53,541 nt of DNA, taken from Planctomycetaceae bacterium. Its GTDB lineage: Bacteria; Planctomycetota; Phycisphaerae; Sedimentisphaerales; Anaerohalosphaeraceae. The stretch covers positions 1 to 53,541 of the forward strand of contig JAJFTK010000028.1 in NCBI GenBank assembly GCA_021372945.1, given 5' to 3'. Both the position numbers and the translations under genes were made by a program. Positions 1-8,290 of the stretch are shown piece after piece; position 1 is the first letter of the stretch; every line of letters starts with the position of its first letter. The notes beneath the pieces were generated by a model that made no database searches, was not told the origin of the DNA, and worked only from the letters and a program-made list of their open reading frames with translations.

Positions 1-64
1 ACAGAACCCAATGCAAGGTCAGAATTTGAAAAAAACAGAGCCATAGAAGCGGACAAAGAGAAAA

Positions 65-1003
65 TCATAAATCTTTAGAAAAAGAAAGGCAGTTCGCCCG
101 GAGATCATGAGTTAAAAACAAATTGCGACACAGCCTCGAAAGCTCCTGGGCCACGCGGAACCGTTCCTCACTGCGGCGAAGCGCCTCTTCGGCCTGCTTG
201 CGCTCGGTGATATCCATGTTGACGCCCGAAAGACGCAGCGGCTTGCCCGAAGCATCCTTGAATAGCTGAAAACGTCCAAAAAGCCAGCGCAGACTGCCAT
301 CCGGCCATTGGACCCGCCATTCTCCATCCACCGGCTGGCCCGTATCAAACGCGCGATCGATCAGGGCTTTCACGGCGGCACGGTCGTCAGGGTAAACCAG
401 TTCTTTCCAGGCGGATAGTGTCTTTGCAAACGCGCCGGGAGCCAATCCATACATCGCCTCCAATTCGTGGGTCCAGCTATTTTCGCCCGTCGCCATATTC
501 CATTCGAAGGCGCCGATGTTTGCCGCCTGGTACGCCAGGCGAAGACTGGCTTCACTTTGCGCTAGCGCATCGGCGTCTTCCTGGCTCTTGTCGAGAGACG
601 CATGGAGCCGTTCGGCCAGCCAGCCGGCAATCAGTCCAGTCAAAATGACCAACAGGGCGCTGACCAGTACGCCGGCATTAAACTGGGCGGAGAAATAATG
701 TGCGGCCAGGGGACTGGCGATCACTGAAAACAGAACGGCCGGCCATCGGCCCGCGAATATGGCGACGATCATGACGGAGGGAAAGACCGTTACGAATTGT
801 AGACCCGTCTGGGCCAGAGGCCTTAACGCATCCCGCAGCAGCAGTGCGGCCGCAACCATGGCCAGGGCAAAGGCATATCGCAAGAACGGGTTATGCAGGA
901 ACAGGACTTTATGCCTTCGTAAAAGAATATCCGCCGGCCGGGGCACATGTAAACCATCTTTGTCCGGTTTGTCAGCTTGTCTGCCAAACTTGCCCTTCTT
1001 CAT
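65..1003 (-). CDS. Truncated membrane PAS-domain sensor (DUF4118-like)
   Basis: The predicted protein has about 312 residues. It starts with a basic cytosolic segment, then about four hydrophobic helices (residues 40-130) resembling the KdpD-type DUF4118 membrane domain. A PAS/PAC unit follows at about 150-275 and ends in DITERKQAEEALRRSEERF. That ending normally leads into a second PAS domain and a histidine kinase core, but here the frame runs about 25 unrelated residues and stops, so no kinase is present. An in-frame TTG lies one codon earlier, but the GGAG six bases before the ATG favours the ATG. It is divergent from the hybrid kinase at 1345. It is probably a decayed sensor kinase; a stand-alone PAS sensor is possible. 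Confidence 0.7.
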   Translation of the reverse strand: MKKGKFGRQADKPDKDGLHVPRPADILLRRHKVLFLHNPFLRYAFALAMVAAALLLRDALRPLAQTGLQFVTVFPSVMIVAIFAGRWPAVLFSVIASPLAAHYFSAQFNAGVLVSALLVILTGLIAGWLAERLHASLDKSQEDADALAQSEASLRLAYQAANIGAFEWNMATGENSWTHELEAMYGLAPGAFAKTLSAWKELVYPDDRAAVKALIDRAFDTGQPVDGEWRVQWPDGSLRWLFGRFQLFKDASGKPLRLSGVNMDITERKQAEEALRRSEERFRVAQELSRLCRNLFLTHDLRANCLSFSKDL

Positions 1004-1006
1004 CAA

Positions 1007-1344
1007 TGACTCCGTACTTGGTAATTGCCCTTAGTGTACAACACGCACAGATGACGGAATCTGAGGAATTTACTTAAAAAAAGGATCAGGCAGTCGGTGC
1101 TTGGGATTCGCTGAAGGTGATAAGCAAAACCCTTAAACCTCAGGGGCTTGCAAACATGCAATTTACACAGAGTTCATTATCGGACCAGACAGCCATTTGG
1201 CAAAGCCACGGTCTCATAGAGAATGGAATCCGCCGCGTTAAAGCCTTTGGCGGCCAACTCTTCAGTTAACCAGGGCCGTTGCGGCGCCGATAAATAACCC
1301 GGATATTAAGCAGGCATAGGCACCAAAGAAAGAAAAGTCTCTTA
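1007..1344. other. Divergent intergenic region with an orphan minus-strand frame
   Basis: This gene-free stretch separates the truncated sensor from the hybrid kinase. No convincing promoter pair is visible. On the minus strand, positions 1305-1177 hold 42 sense codons without an ATG whose translation looks protein-like (it includes RPWLTEELAAKGFNAADS). This may be the 3' remnant of a lost gene. I do not recognise the family. Confidence 0.35.
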
Positions 1345-3399
1345 ATGCAGGCAAATACCAGCTTAGGAATAAAGTTTCTGCTGGCCGTCGGCCTGACAGC
1401 CACGGCATTTTCACTGTTCATCGTCTATTCGATGTGGCAGACCAACCAGCGTTTCATGGAAAAGCTCATCCACGAACAGGCAAAGCTGGCGATGGCCTTC
1501 GAATTGGCCCTGGACGAGGAATTACAGGACGAGAAGCCCTCACCGGCCCAGTATATGGCCGAAGGAACAACCTCATCCGCCTCCGCCGAACGCGTTTTTA
1601 GTCGTGTCGATCGAACGTACCGTTGCGGGATCATCCGCGCCTGCGGAGCCGAGGCGGAAAAAGTGCTGCGGAAAACGGACACGAGCATCTACCGGATTCG
1701 CAGCATCTTCGAACGCAATCCGAAACTCGAAACGGTCCAGCAGCCCGTTCGGCTTGATGACAAAATGTACCTCGCTCAATTCAGCCTGGAGCGGCCCCAT
1801 ACGGCCAAATCCGATGTTCACATGGTCGCTATTCCGCTGGAGACGTACAAGAGTAAACTGACCCGGCAAATCATGGAACGGTTCTCCCTCATGATGGTTG
1901 CGCTGCTCGGTCTGTTCGTGGGCGTGTGGGCGGCGTTTCAATGGCTGGTTGGCGGTCCGCTGGCGCGGATCGAGGCCTATTTCCAAAATGCCAGTGAAAA
2001 CGAGAACGACTTTCGTTTTGAACCGCTGCGCGTCCGATCCCGGGATGAAATCGGCCGCCTGGCAAACAGTTTCAACCGTCTGGGCGAGAAGTTGACGGTC
2101 CTTTACCGAACCCTCGAAAGCAAGGTTCGCAAGCGCACCTTTCAGCTTCAATGGGCCAACCGCCAATTACGGCAAAAGGTGCGCCAATGCCGCCAGGCCG
2201 AAGAACAGGCTCGTGTGCTGGCGACCGAGGCCACTTCGGCCAACCGCGCCAAAAGCGAATTCCTGGCGAACATGAGCCACGAGATCCGCACCCCGATGAA
2301 CGCCATCATGGGCTTTGGTGAACTTCTGGCCGTCGATGAAGCGCTTGGCGAAGAACAGCTTTCGTATGCGCGGATGATCTGCAACAGCAGCCGCAATCTG
2401 CTGACCCTGATCAATGATGTGCTGGATTATTCAAAGATGGAGGCCGGCAAGATGGAGATTCATTCGGCCGCATGCCGCATCGACGAGGTCCTCAGCGAAA
2501 TCGAATCGATGCTGCGGCCGCAGGCGATCGCCAAGCAGATCACGTTTGACGTCCTGCAATGCGATTTCGTTCCCGAAACCCTTTATATCGATGCCATCCG
2601 GGTGCGCCAATGCCTCACCAATTTAATCAACAATGCCATCAAGTTCACGCACGAGGGACACGTCTTCGTGAGCCTGTCCCTGCTGAACGTGAACGATCAG
2701 CCGTACCTGCAATTTGATGTGGAAGATACCGGCATCGGCATTGCCGCCGATAAACTGGAAATGATTTTCGATTCGTTCACGCAGGCCGACGGCGCCACAA
2801 CGCGCAAGTACGGCGGGACCGGGCTGGGCCTGGCCATCACCCGGCGCCTGGCCGAATTGATGGGCGGCCGCGTAAGCGTGGTCAGTGAAATCGCCAAAGG
2901 GTCGGTCTTTAGCCTGCTTCTGCCGGCCGGGGTCCAGTGGCCCGACGTCGAGACCGCCATGTGGAATAAGTATCAGATCGTCGATGAATTCAATGAAATG
3001 CCCGATACAGTGAAAGGAACCAACATGTACAATGGAAAGATCCTGGTCGCCGAAGACAATCCCTCCAACCAGAAGTTGATCACGATCCTGCTGCAAAAGA
3101 TCGGATTGGAGGTCACCATCGCCGAAGACGGCGGCAAAGCGGTTGAGAAATGCGTCTCAGAAACATTCGATCTGGTCCTGATGGACATGCAAATGCCCAA
3201 CATGAACGGCTACGACGCCACCCGCGAACTGAGAAAACGCGGCGTCAAGACCCCGGTGATCGCCGTCACCGCCAATGCCATGATGGGCGATGAGGATAAG
3301 TGCATCGAAGCCGGCTGCGATGGGTATATTTCCAAACCGATCGACCGCGCCAAGCTCAACGAGATCGTAGGGCAGTACCTCGCAGCGCATGTCGCCTGA
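1345..3399 (+). CDS. Hybrid sensor histidine kinase / response regulator
   Basis: Membrane-bound two-component kinase of 684 residues. A transmembrane helix at about 8-30, an extracytoplasmic sensor to about 178 and a second helix at about 180-203 are followed by a HAMP linker and a coiled coil. The HisKA helix carries the H-box SHEIRTPMNA with phosphorylatable His312. The ATPase domain shows the N box (NLINNAIKFTH, about 426), DTGIG and GGTGLGL. A C-terminal receiver domain (about 563-684) has the acidic pair E570/D571, phospho-acceptor Asp614 and conserved Lys664. Phosphate would pass from His312 to Asp614 and presumably on to an unlinked partner. The ATG has only weak purine-rich sequence upstream. 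Its signal is unknown. Confidence 0.93.
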   Translation: MQANTSLGIKFLLAVGLTATAFSLFIVYSMWQTNQRFMEKLIHEQAKLAMAFELALDEELQDEKPSPAQYMAEGTTSSASAERVFSRVDRTYRCGIIRACGAEAEKVLRKTDTSIYRIRSIFERNPKLETVQQPVRLDDKMYLAQFSLERPHTAKSDVHMVAIPLETYKSKLTRQIMERFSLMMVALLGLFVGVWAAFQWLVGGPLARIEAYFQNASENENDFRFEPLRVRSRDEIGRLANSFNRLGEKLTVLYRTLESKVRKRTFQLQWANRQLRQKVRQCRQAEEQARVLATEATSANRAKSEFLANMSHEIRTPMNAIMGFGELLAVDEALGEEQLSYARMICNSSRNLLTLINDVLDYSKMEAGKMEIHSAACRIDEVLSEIESMLRPQAIAKQITFDVLQCDFVPETLYIDAIRVRQCLTNLINNAIKFTHEGHVFVSLSLLNVNDQPYLQFDVEDTGIGIAADKLEMIFDSFTQADGATTRKYGGTGLGLAITRRLAELMGGRVSVVSEIAKGSVFSLLLPAGVQWPDVETAMWNKYQIVDEFNEMPDTVKGTNMYNGKILVAEDNPSNQKLITILLQKIGLEVTIAEDGGKAVEKCVSETFDLVLMDMQMPNMNGYDATRELRKRGVKTPVIAVTANAMMGDEDKCIEAGCDGYISKPIDRAKLNEIVGQYLAAHVA

Positions 3400-3461
3400 C
3401 GCTGCGCCGCCGCACCAGAGAAACCGCGCTTGCGATTGTTTTGCGTATCGTGAAAATTCTC

Positions 3462-3490
3462 TTGTGTATGTTTGGTAAAAGGTATATAGT
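3462..3490 (+). promoter_or_regulatory. Sigma70-like promoter for a leaderless xre-S24 mRNA
   Basis: The -35 box TTGTGT (3462-3467) and -10 box TATAGT (3485-3490) are separated by exactly 17 bases. Only six bases lie between the -10 box and the ATG at 3497, so transcription should start at or within a base of the initiation codon. There is no Shine-Dalgarno. Confidence 0.65.
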
Positions 3491-3496
3491 GCGATT

Positions 3497-4276
3497 ATGT
3501 CATTAGGCCAAATATTACGAAAAAAGCGTGAAGAGCTTGGGCTGACCCTCGATGAAGTGGCGGCGCTGACCGGCTTTTCGAAACCGTATCTATCTACCAT
3601 CGAAACCGGCAAGACGCGAAATCCGCCAAGCGACCAGTTGATCGTCCGCCTGGAGGAATGTCTCAAGTTCGAAAAGGGACACCTCAAGAAGATCGCGCAT
3701 ATGGAACGCGCTCCGGCGGACGTTCGCAAGGAATATGAGGCGATCAGCGCGGAAAACCGCCGAATGAAGCAATTGTTAAAGGACATTGCCAATCGCAAAT
3801 TGCCGGTGTCCAAGGCCGGCAAGATCGTCAGCCAGTTGGATATCGAGGCAAGTCCGCGAGCCCGCAAGAAAGACATCGCGGGCCAATTTGTCCCCGTCAT
3901 CAATAAGGTTGCCGCCGGCTACCCGGCCGACTTTGACGACCTGGGCTATCCCGTCGGGATCGCCGATGACTATGTCCGATGCCCCGATCTGCACGATCCA
4001 AACGCCTTCGCGGTGCGCGTGGTCGGCGACTCGATGGAGCCCAAGTTCTCGGCAGGCGATATCGTCGTCTTCTCGCCCGGCAGCGATGTCGAAACCGGTG
4101 ATGATTGCTTTATCCGGCTAAAGGAGCCCCATGAGGCCACATTCAAACGCGTCTTCTTTGAAAAAGGCAAACAGGTCCGCCTCCAGCCGCGAAACGAGGT
4201 CTTTGCTCCCATCACTGTCAAATCCGACCGCCTCGACGGCATCTACCGCGCCGTCATCCACTATAAACATCTATAA
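3497..4276 (+). CDS. XRE-family repressor with LexA/CI-type S24 peptidase domain
   Basis: DNA-binding regulator of 259 residues. The N-terminal helix-turn-helix (about 5-65) is of the Cro/CI type. A charged linker is followed by an S24 domain (about 130-259). The putative nucleophile is Ser179 in GDSMEP and the general base is Lys217 in ATFKRV, 38 residues later as in LexA-like proteins. The sequence VAAGYP at 138-143 matches the Ala-Gly self-cleavage site of LexA and CI. By family knowledge it could be inactivated by RecA-stimulated autocleavage; that is inference here. The -10 box ends six bases before the ATG, predicting a leaderless transcript, as is known for lambda cI from its maintenance promoter. 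Its targets are unknown, and no phage genes are adjacent. Confidence 0.9.
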   Translation: MSLGQILRKKREELGLTLDEVAALTGFSKPYLSTIETGKTRNPPSDQLIVRLEECLKFEKGHLKKIAHMERAPADVRKEYEAISAENRRMKQLLKDIANRKLPVSKAGKIVSQLDIEASPRARKKDIAGQFVPVINKVAAGYPADFDDLGYPVGIADDYVRCPDLHDPNAFAVRVVGDSMEPKFSAGDIVVFSPGSDVETGDDCFIRLKEPHEATFKRVFFEKGKQVRLQPRNEVFAPITVKSDRLDGIYRAVIHYKHL

Positions 4277-4302
4277 AAACCTGACTCTCAACAGAAAGAT
4301 CA

Positions 4303-4330
4303 AAAGCCTCCGAGACTCGAGGCTTTTTTT
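4303..4330 (+). terminator. Rho-independent terminator after the S24 regulator
   Basis: Perfect 8-bp arms AAAGCCTC (4303-4310) and GAGGCTTT (4319-4326) run into a T tract. The hairpin lies 27 bases after the stop codon of the S24 regulator. Confidence 0.85.
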
Positions 4331-4389
4331 GTTCCAGCATCTTTCAAGATCGAGAGATTGTGGTCATTCACGCTTAGCATCTATGAGCA

Positions 4390-4843
4390 TTATTCATTCT
4401 CCTCCAAAAGTTCTGCGTCGGCCAGATCCTTTTTGCGGCCGAGCGTCTTTTTGTTGAGAATGAATTCTTCCTTACCAAGGAACGAAACCGGTATTCCGCC
4501 AATTTGACCTTTTAGACATCCCCGCACAGCCTGTTCCCAGTTTAGACCTGTCAACGAGGTTAAAAAATCAATTCTTACGGGCGGAAATCCAAGCTGAATA
4601 ACACGGTCTAATTCTGTCAAATCCTTGTCCTGCAGATTCACGGAGCCAAACCCGAATTCACGCAGTGCGGCCAAAATGCGTTGCGCATTTTCAAATTCGG
4701 GTTTCACGTAAAGGTCTAGATCACCCGTGAAACGAGGTGAACCATGCAGGGCTAGCGCGTAGGCTCTCGATAAGATAATCAACTTTGTGAGAGTTTAACA
4801 ACGCGAGCAACTCTTTGAAGTCGTTGGGGATAGTTATCTCCAT
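4390..4843 (-). pseudogene. DUF6036-type nucleotidyltransferase, frameshifted
   Basis: Read from the ATG at 4843, the first frame encodes a typical family start (ITIPNDFKELLALLNSHKVD, then YLI). It then goes out of frame, while the next frame picks up AYALALHGSPRFTGDLDLYV and continues to a stop at 4390. Removing one base near 4764-4769 joins the two as ...YLIGAYALALHG..., the expected nucleotide-binding start of the family. The DLDLYV acidic motif is intact. Similar proteins are minimal nucleotidyltransferases often encoded after a small partner gene, as here. The break may be a true one-base insertion or an assembly error. The first frame overlaps the partner gene by 65 bases. Confidence 0.75.
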
Positions 4844-4970
4844 ACACCTGCCTTCGATAGAATTCGACAGCCGCCAACCGCTCTTCGGGCGTACGGCTCA
4901 GCCAATATTGGAGGTTTTGACGAATCTCATTATGGGACCGCAGATCGCTCTTTGTAACCACCTTTTCCAT
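4779..4970 (-). CDS. Small partner protein of the nucleotidyltransferase
   Basis: Soluble, charged protein of 63 residues whose core (YWLSRTPEERLAAVEFYRRQ, then a C-terminal RLQRVARVV) resembles the short proteins encoded just upstream of DUF6036-like nucleotidyltransferases. Its molecular role is not established; an antitoxin-like role is a guess. I chose the ATG at 4970 because a TATAAT box ends seven bases before it and no Shine-Dalgarno exists, so the mRNA is probably leaderless. An upstream ATG at 4979 overlaps the -10 box itself. The gene's 3' end overlaps the frameshifted nucleotidyltransferase. Confidence 0.65.
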   Translation of the reverse strand: MEKVVTKSDLRSHNEIRQNLQYWLSRTPEERLAAVEFYRRQVYGDNYPQRLQRVARVVKLSQS

Positions 4971-4977
4971 AGCGTTC

Positions 4978-5005
4978 ATTATACCAAAGAAGCTTGTAAT
5001 TGCAA
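4978..5005 (-). promoter_or_regulatory. Promoter of the small partner gene, predicted leaderless
   Basis: On the minus strand TTGCAA (5005-5000) is followed after 16 bases by a perfect TATAAT (4983-4978). Seven bases separate it from the ATG at 4970. Confidence 0.65.
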
Positions 5006-5028
5006 AGATTCGACCATTCCAAACCAGG

Positions 5029-5952
5029 TTACGGCGGGCATTTGGCACAGACTGAGCGGAAGAGCATGGTGCTCAGGTACCGGTCGCCGCGGTCGCAAAT
5101 GATGGTAACGATCGTGCCGGAACGCATTTGCTTCGAAAGCCGCACTGCCGCCGCGACGTTGGCCCCGCTCGATACTCCGGCGAAAACGCCCTCTTCGACC
5201 GCCAGCCGCCGGGTCATATCAAACGCTTCTTCGTCATTCATCGAGACGATCCCGTCCAGCCGTGACCGCTCCAGGATCTGCGGCACAATGGCCTCGGACA
5301 TGTTCTTAAGTCCCTGGATGGCGTGACCGGGAACCGGTTCGACGCCGACGACCTTCACGGCGGCGGATTGTTCTTTTAGGTAGCGGCTGATGCCCATCAG
5401 TGTGCCTGTCGTACCCATTCCTGTGACAAAAACATCCAACTTGCCGCCGGTCTGCTGCCAGATCTCAGGGGCGGTCGATTCGTAATGTGCCTGCGGATTG
5501 GCCGCGTTATCAAACTGGTTCGGCATGAAATACCGCTCCGAATGTTCCGCGAGCATCTGGTGTGCCTTGCGGATGGCCCCATCGGTGCCCTCCTTGGCGG
5601 GTGTGACGACCACATCGGCCCCGAATGCCTCAAGGATATGCTGCCGCTCCGAACTCACGCAGCCCGGCAGCGTAAGAGTGACCTTAAAGCCCTTGGCCGC
5701 GCCGATCATGGCCAGCGCGATGCCCGTGTTGCCGGAGGTGGGCTCGAGGATGGTCTTGCCGGCGGTCAAAAGGCCTTCGCGCTCCGCGCGGGCGATCATC
5801 CACAGCGCGGTACGGTCCTTGATCGATCCGCCGGGGTTGTTGCCCTCCAGCTTGGCCAGGATCCGCACGTTCGGGTTCGGATTGACCCGCCGAAGCTCGA
5901 CCATCGGAGTATTCCCGATCGCCGACAAAATTGTCTTTTTCTCCGCATTCAT
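5029..5952 (-). CDS. cysM: O-acetylserine sulfhydrylase B / cysteine synthase
   Basis: PLP enzyme of 307 residues making L-cysteine from O-acetylserine and sulfide (CysM enzymes can also use thiosulfate). Schiff-base Lys45 lies in NNPGGSIKDR. The phosphate and substrate loops are TSGNTGIALAMI (about 71) and MGTTGTLMG (about 178). The C-terminal ICDRGDRYLST is the CysM rather than the CysK signature, as is NNPGGSIKDR compared with E. coli CysM. The ATG at 5952 has AGAGAAG upstream. An in-frame extension continues upstream but lacks family similarity and would run into glnS. It is divergent from glnS across a 94-base region. Confidence 0.92.
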   Translation of the reverse strand: MNAEKKTILSAIGNTPMVELRRVNPNPNVRILAKLEGNNPGGSIKDRTALWMIARAEREGLLTAGKTILEPTSGNTGIALAMIGAAKGFKVTLTLPGCVSSERQHILEAFGADVVVTPAKEGTDGAIRKAHQMLAEHSERYFMPNQFDNAANPQAHYESTAPEIWQQTGGKLDVFVTGMGTTGTLMGISRYLKEQSAAVKVVGVEPVPGHAIQGLKNMSEAIVPQILERSRLDGIVSMNDEEAFDMTRRLAVEEGVFAGVSSGANVAAAVRLSKQMRSGTIVTIICDRGDRYLSTMLFRSVCAKCPP

Positions 5953-5978
5953 AGTAAACTTCTCTTTCAGATATGTGC

Positions 5979-6006
5979 TTGTCGGAATTGATGAATATGC
6001 TAAAAT
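5979..6006 (+). promoter_or_regulatory. Promoter of glnS
   Basis: TTGTCG (5979-5984), a 16-base spacer and TAAAAT (6001-6006) with TG three bases upstream form an extended -10. The leader would be about 35 bases and carries AAGGA before the GTG start, in contrast to the leaderless genes of this window. Confidence 0.6.
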
Positions 6007-6046
6007 AGCGGTTTTGAATTGTCGAGAGAAATTTAAGGAATAAAAA

Positions 6047-7750
6047 GTGCAGTCAGATGAATCAGAACTGAAAAATACGCCGGAGCGGATGGATTTTATT
6101 CGCCAGATCGTGGCCGAGGACATGAAGACGGGCAAGTGGAACGGGCGTGTGCATACGCGTTTTCCGCCGGAACCCAACGGCTATCTGCATATCGGGCACG
6201 CCAAGAGCATCTGCCTCAATTACGGCATCGCCGCCGAGTTTGGAGGCAAGTTCAACCTGCGGTTTGATGATACAAACCCTGCAAAGGAGGAGCAGGAGTA
6301 CGTGGATTCGATCATCGCCGATGTCAAATGGCTCGGGGCCCAGTGGGAAGACCGGCTGTTCTATGCGTCCGACTATTTTCATCAAATGTACGATGGAGCG
6401 ATCGAGCTCATTAAGAAGGGGCTGGCGTACGTGTGCGATCTGACGGCGGACCAAACGCGTCAATACCGCGGCACGCTGACCGAGCCCGGCCAAAACAGTC
6501 CCTATCGCGATCGCAGCGTTGAGGAAAATCTTGACCTGTTCACGCGGATGAAGAACGGCGAGTTTCCGGATGGCTCAAAGACGCTCAAGGCCAAGATCGA
6601 TATGGTGAACCCGAACATCAACCTGCGCGACCCGGTAATGTACCGCATCCTGCACGCCGGTCACCACCGACAGGGAGACGAGTGGTGCGTCTATCCGATG
6701 TACGACTGGGCGCATGGGATCGAGGACTCGATCGAGGGCATCACGCATTCGATCTGCACGCTGGAATTTGAAAATCATCGCCCGCTCTACGACTGGTTTT
6801 TGGAGCAGCTTGAATGGTACCACCCGCAGCAGATCGAATTCGCGCGGCTGAATCTGACCTACACAGTGATGAGCAAGCGAAAGCTCTTGCAGCTCGTTAA
6901 AGAAAAACATGTCAGCGGCTGGGATGACCCGCGGATGCCGACGATCTGCGGGCTGCGGAGACGCGGATTCTCGCCGGAGGCGATCCGCCAGTTCTGCAAG
7001 GTAATCGGCGTGAACAAATTTAACAGCACGGTTGACTACGCGCTGCTGGAGCATTGCCTGCGCGACCACCTGAACGCGACGAGCCCGCGCGTGATGGCCG
7101 TGCTCAATCCGCTTAGGGTCGTGATCACCAACTACCCAGATGGACAGGTTGAGGAAATGAACGCGGTCAATAATCCGGAAGACGCCGCCGCCGGAACGCG
7201 CAAGGTCCCCTTCTCGGGGACGCTGTACATCGAGCGCGATGACTTTATGGAAGAGCCGCCCAAGAAATTCTTCCGGCTCGCGCCCGGGCGCGAGGTGCGG
7301 CTGCGCTATGCGTATTTTGTGACGTGCACGGACGTGGTCAAGAATGCTGCCGGCGAGATCACGGAGCTGCATTGCACGTACGACCCCGCCACCCGCGGCG
7401 GAGATGCCCCCGATGGACGCAAGGTCAAGGCGACGCTGCACTGGGTCAGCGCCGAGCATGCACTGGATGCCGAGGTGCGGCTGTATGAGCAGCTTTTCAC
7501 GAAAGAAAACCCCGACGAGGTCGAAGAAGGCAAGACCTTCCTGGATAACCTGAACCCCGATTCTCTCAGCATCATAAAGGGTTGCAAGGTCGAGCCTTCA
7601 CTGAAAGACACCAAGCCCCTGGACCGCTGGCAATTCGAGCGGATGGGCTACTTCTGCACCGATTACGACAGCACCGCCAACAAGCTGGTCTTCAATAAGA
7701 CGGTCGGCCTCAAGGACACCTGGGCCAAAATCCAAAGCAAAGAACGGTAG
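6047..7750 (+). CDS. glnS: Glutaminyl-tRNA synthetase
   Basis: Class I aminoacyl-tRNA synthetase of 567 residues that charges tRNA(Gln) directly in the cytosol. The HIGH signature ([12 protein letters not shown], 48-51) and the KMSKS-loop equivalent VMSKRK (from 274) are present. The C-terminal half matches the GlnRS anticodon-binding beta barrels ([18 protein letters not shown]). FDDTNP confirms the GlxRS group, and the HIGH-type motif with the beta-barrel C-terminus separates it from bacterial GluRS. Start is GTG with AAGGA seven bases upstream. Length is normal for the family (E. coli about 554). Confidence 0.96.
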   Translation: MQSDESELKNTPERMDFIRQIVAEDMKTGKWNGRVHTRFPPEPNGYLHIGHAKSICLNYGIAAEFGGKFNLRFDDTNPAKEEQEYVDSIIADVKWLGAQWEDRLFYASDYFHQMYDGAIELIKKGLAYVCDLTADQTRQYRGTLTEPGQNSPYRDRSVEENLDLFTRMKNGEFPDGSKTLKAKIDMVNPNINLRDPVMYRILHAGHHRQGDEWCVYPMYDWAHGIEDSIEGITHSICTLEFENHRPLYDWFLEQLEWYHPQQIEFARLNLTYTVMSKRKLLQLVKEKHVSGWDDPRMPTICGLRRRGFSPEAIRQFCKVIGVNKFNSTVDYALLEHCLRDHLNATSPRVMAVLNPLRVVITNYPDGQVEEMNAVNNPEDAAAGTRKVPFSGTLYIERDDFMEEPPKKFFRLAPGREVRLRYAYFVTCTDVVKNAAGEITELHCTYDPATRGGDAPDGRKVKATLHWVSAEHALDAEVRLYEQLFTKENPDEVEEGKTFLDNLNPDSLSIIKGCKVEPSLKDTKPLDRWQFERMGYFCTDYDSTANKLVFNKTVGLKDTWAKIQSKER

Positions 7751-7773
7751 ACAGCCGCTCTCACTTAGTGCAG

Positions 7774-7792
7774 CCGAAGCATCATGCTTCGG
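7774..7792. repeat. Perfect palindromic hairpin (GCATCATGC-type)
   Basis: CCGAAGCATCATGCTTCGG forms an 8-bp perfect stem with a TCA loop, 23 bases after glnS. It has no T tract, so it is not a classical terminator. Its shape matches the other 8-bp, 3-nt-loop hairpins at 24917, 31621 and 34412, although the arm sequence differs. Confidence 0.6.
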
Positions 7793-8125
7793 AATAAAAC
7801 CAATGACGAAGCAGCAATCGAATCCGTGTTGAAAAAAAGGGAAGACAAAGGATTTCGCGTTGTTTTTTATAAACATTCCGTATATTTCTGGCGCAAATGG
7901 AGCTTTAGCCCTATAAGATTTCGAGTATTGCAGTCGCTATTTGAATTTATGTTGTTTTTTTTCAACGCGACCAATTAAAAAAATCGGAACAACTCGCATT
8001 TGGCTATTTTCGTGATGCGCTATTTCATTTAGAAACAACGGTTTACAGCAGCACAGAACATTGGCAGCCGCTTCGCACCTTTCATGGCACAATCATTGCT
8101 TAGATATATGCTCATCATGTAATCA

Positions 8126-8188
8126 TTCCGCGAAGCGGAAGAGGGTGGTGAGTTCGGGCTGGGTCAGAGGAGCCAGCCCCTTTTTTTT
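8126..8188 (+). terminator. Double hairpin with T tract, possible small-RNA 3' end
   Basis: TTCCGC-GAA-GCGGAA (8126-8140) is followed by GGGCTGG (8156-8162) pairing with CCAGCCC (8173-8179) and then eight T residues. This is a strong intrinsic terminator, but it sits about 400 bases after glnS and 100 before thiE. It either ends an unrecognised small transcript or terminates read-through from glnS. Confidence 0.6.
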
Positions 8189-8277
8189 GCGCCTATCGCG
8201 GCAAGCTGCTCACTTTTTCATCTTCCGATTTGGCCCCGAGACAGCAAATATCACGTGCGTTTGGCGTCTGCTCCTAC

Positions 8278-8283
8278 TATAAT
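8278..8283 (+). promoter_or_regulatory. -10 box of leaderless thiE
   Basis: A perfect TATAAT ends seven bases before the ATG at 8291, and no Shine-Dalgarno lies between. The -35 region is weak (GTGCGT at 17-base spacing). No TPP riboswitch is recognisable upstream. Confidence 0.5.
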
Positions 8284-8290
8284 CCGCCGC

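Larger units (their letters stand above)
7751..8290. other. 540-bp intergenic region with tandem hairpins
   Basis: No convincing gene is present. A 64-codon open frame at 7784-7978 (+) is AT-rich, lacks a ribosome site and looks non-coding. The stretch holds a perfect repeat-type hairpin (7774-7792), two consecutive hairpins ending in a T tract (8126-8188), and the thiE -10 box at its end. Confidence 0.5.

Noticed and set aside
5485..6043. Open frames opposite cysM
   Set aside because: No family similarity, and both are covered by the well-supported cysM.
8040..8290. TPP riboswitch upstream of thiE
   Set aside because: The conserved CTGAGA and CCTGATC-type elements are not present. The hairpin there is an ordinary terminator, and the thiE -10 box lies downstream of it with no leader.
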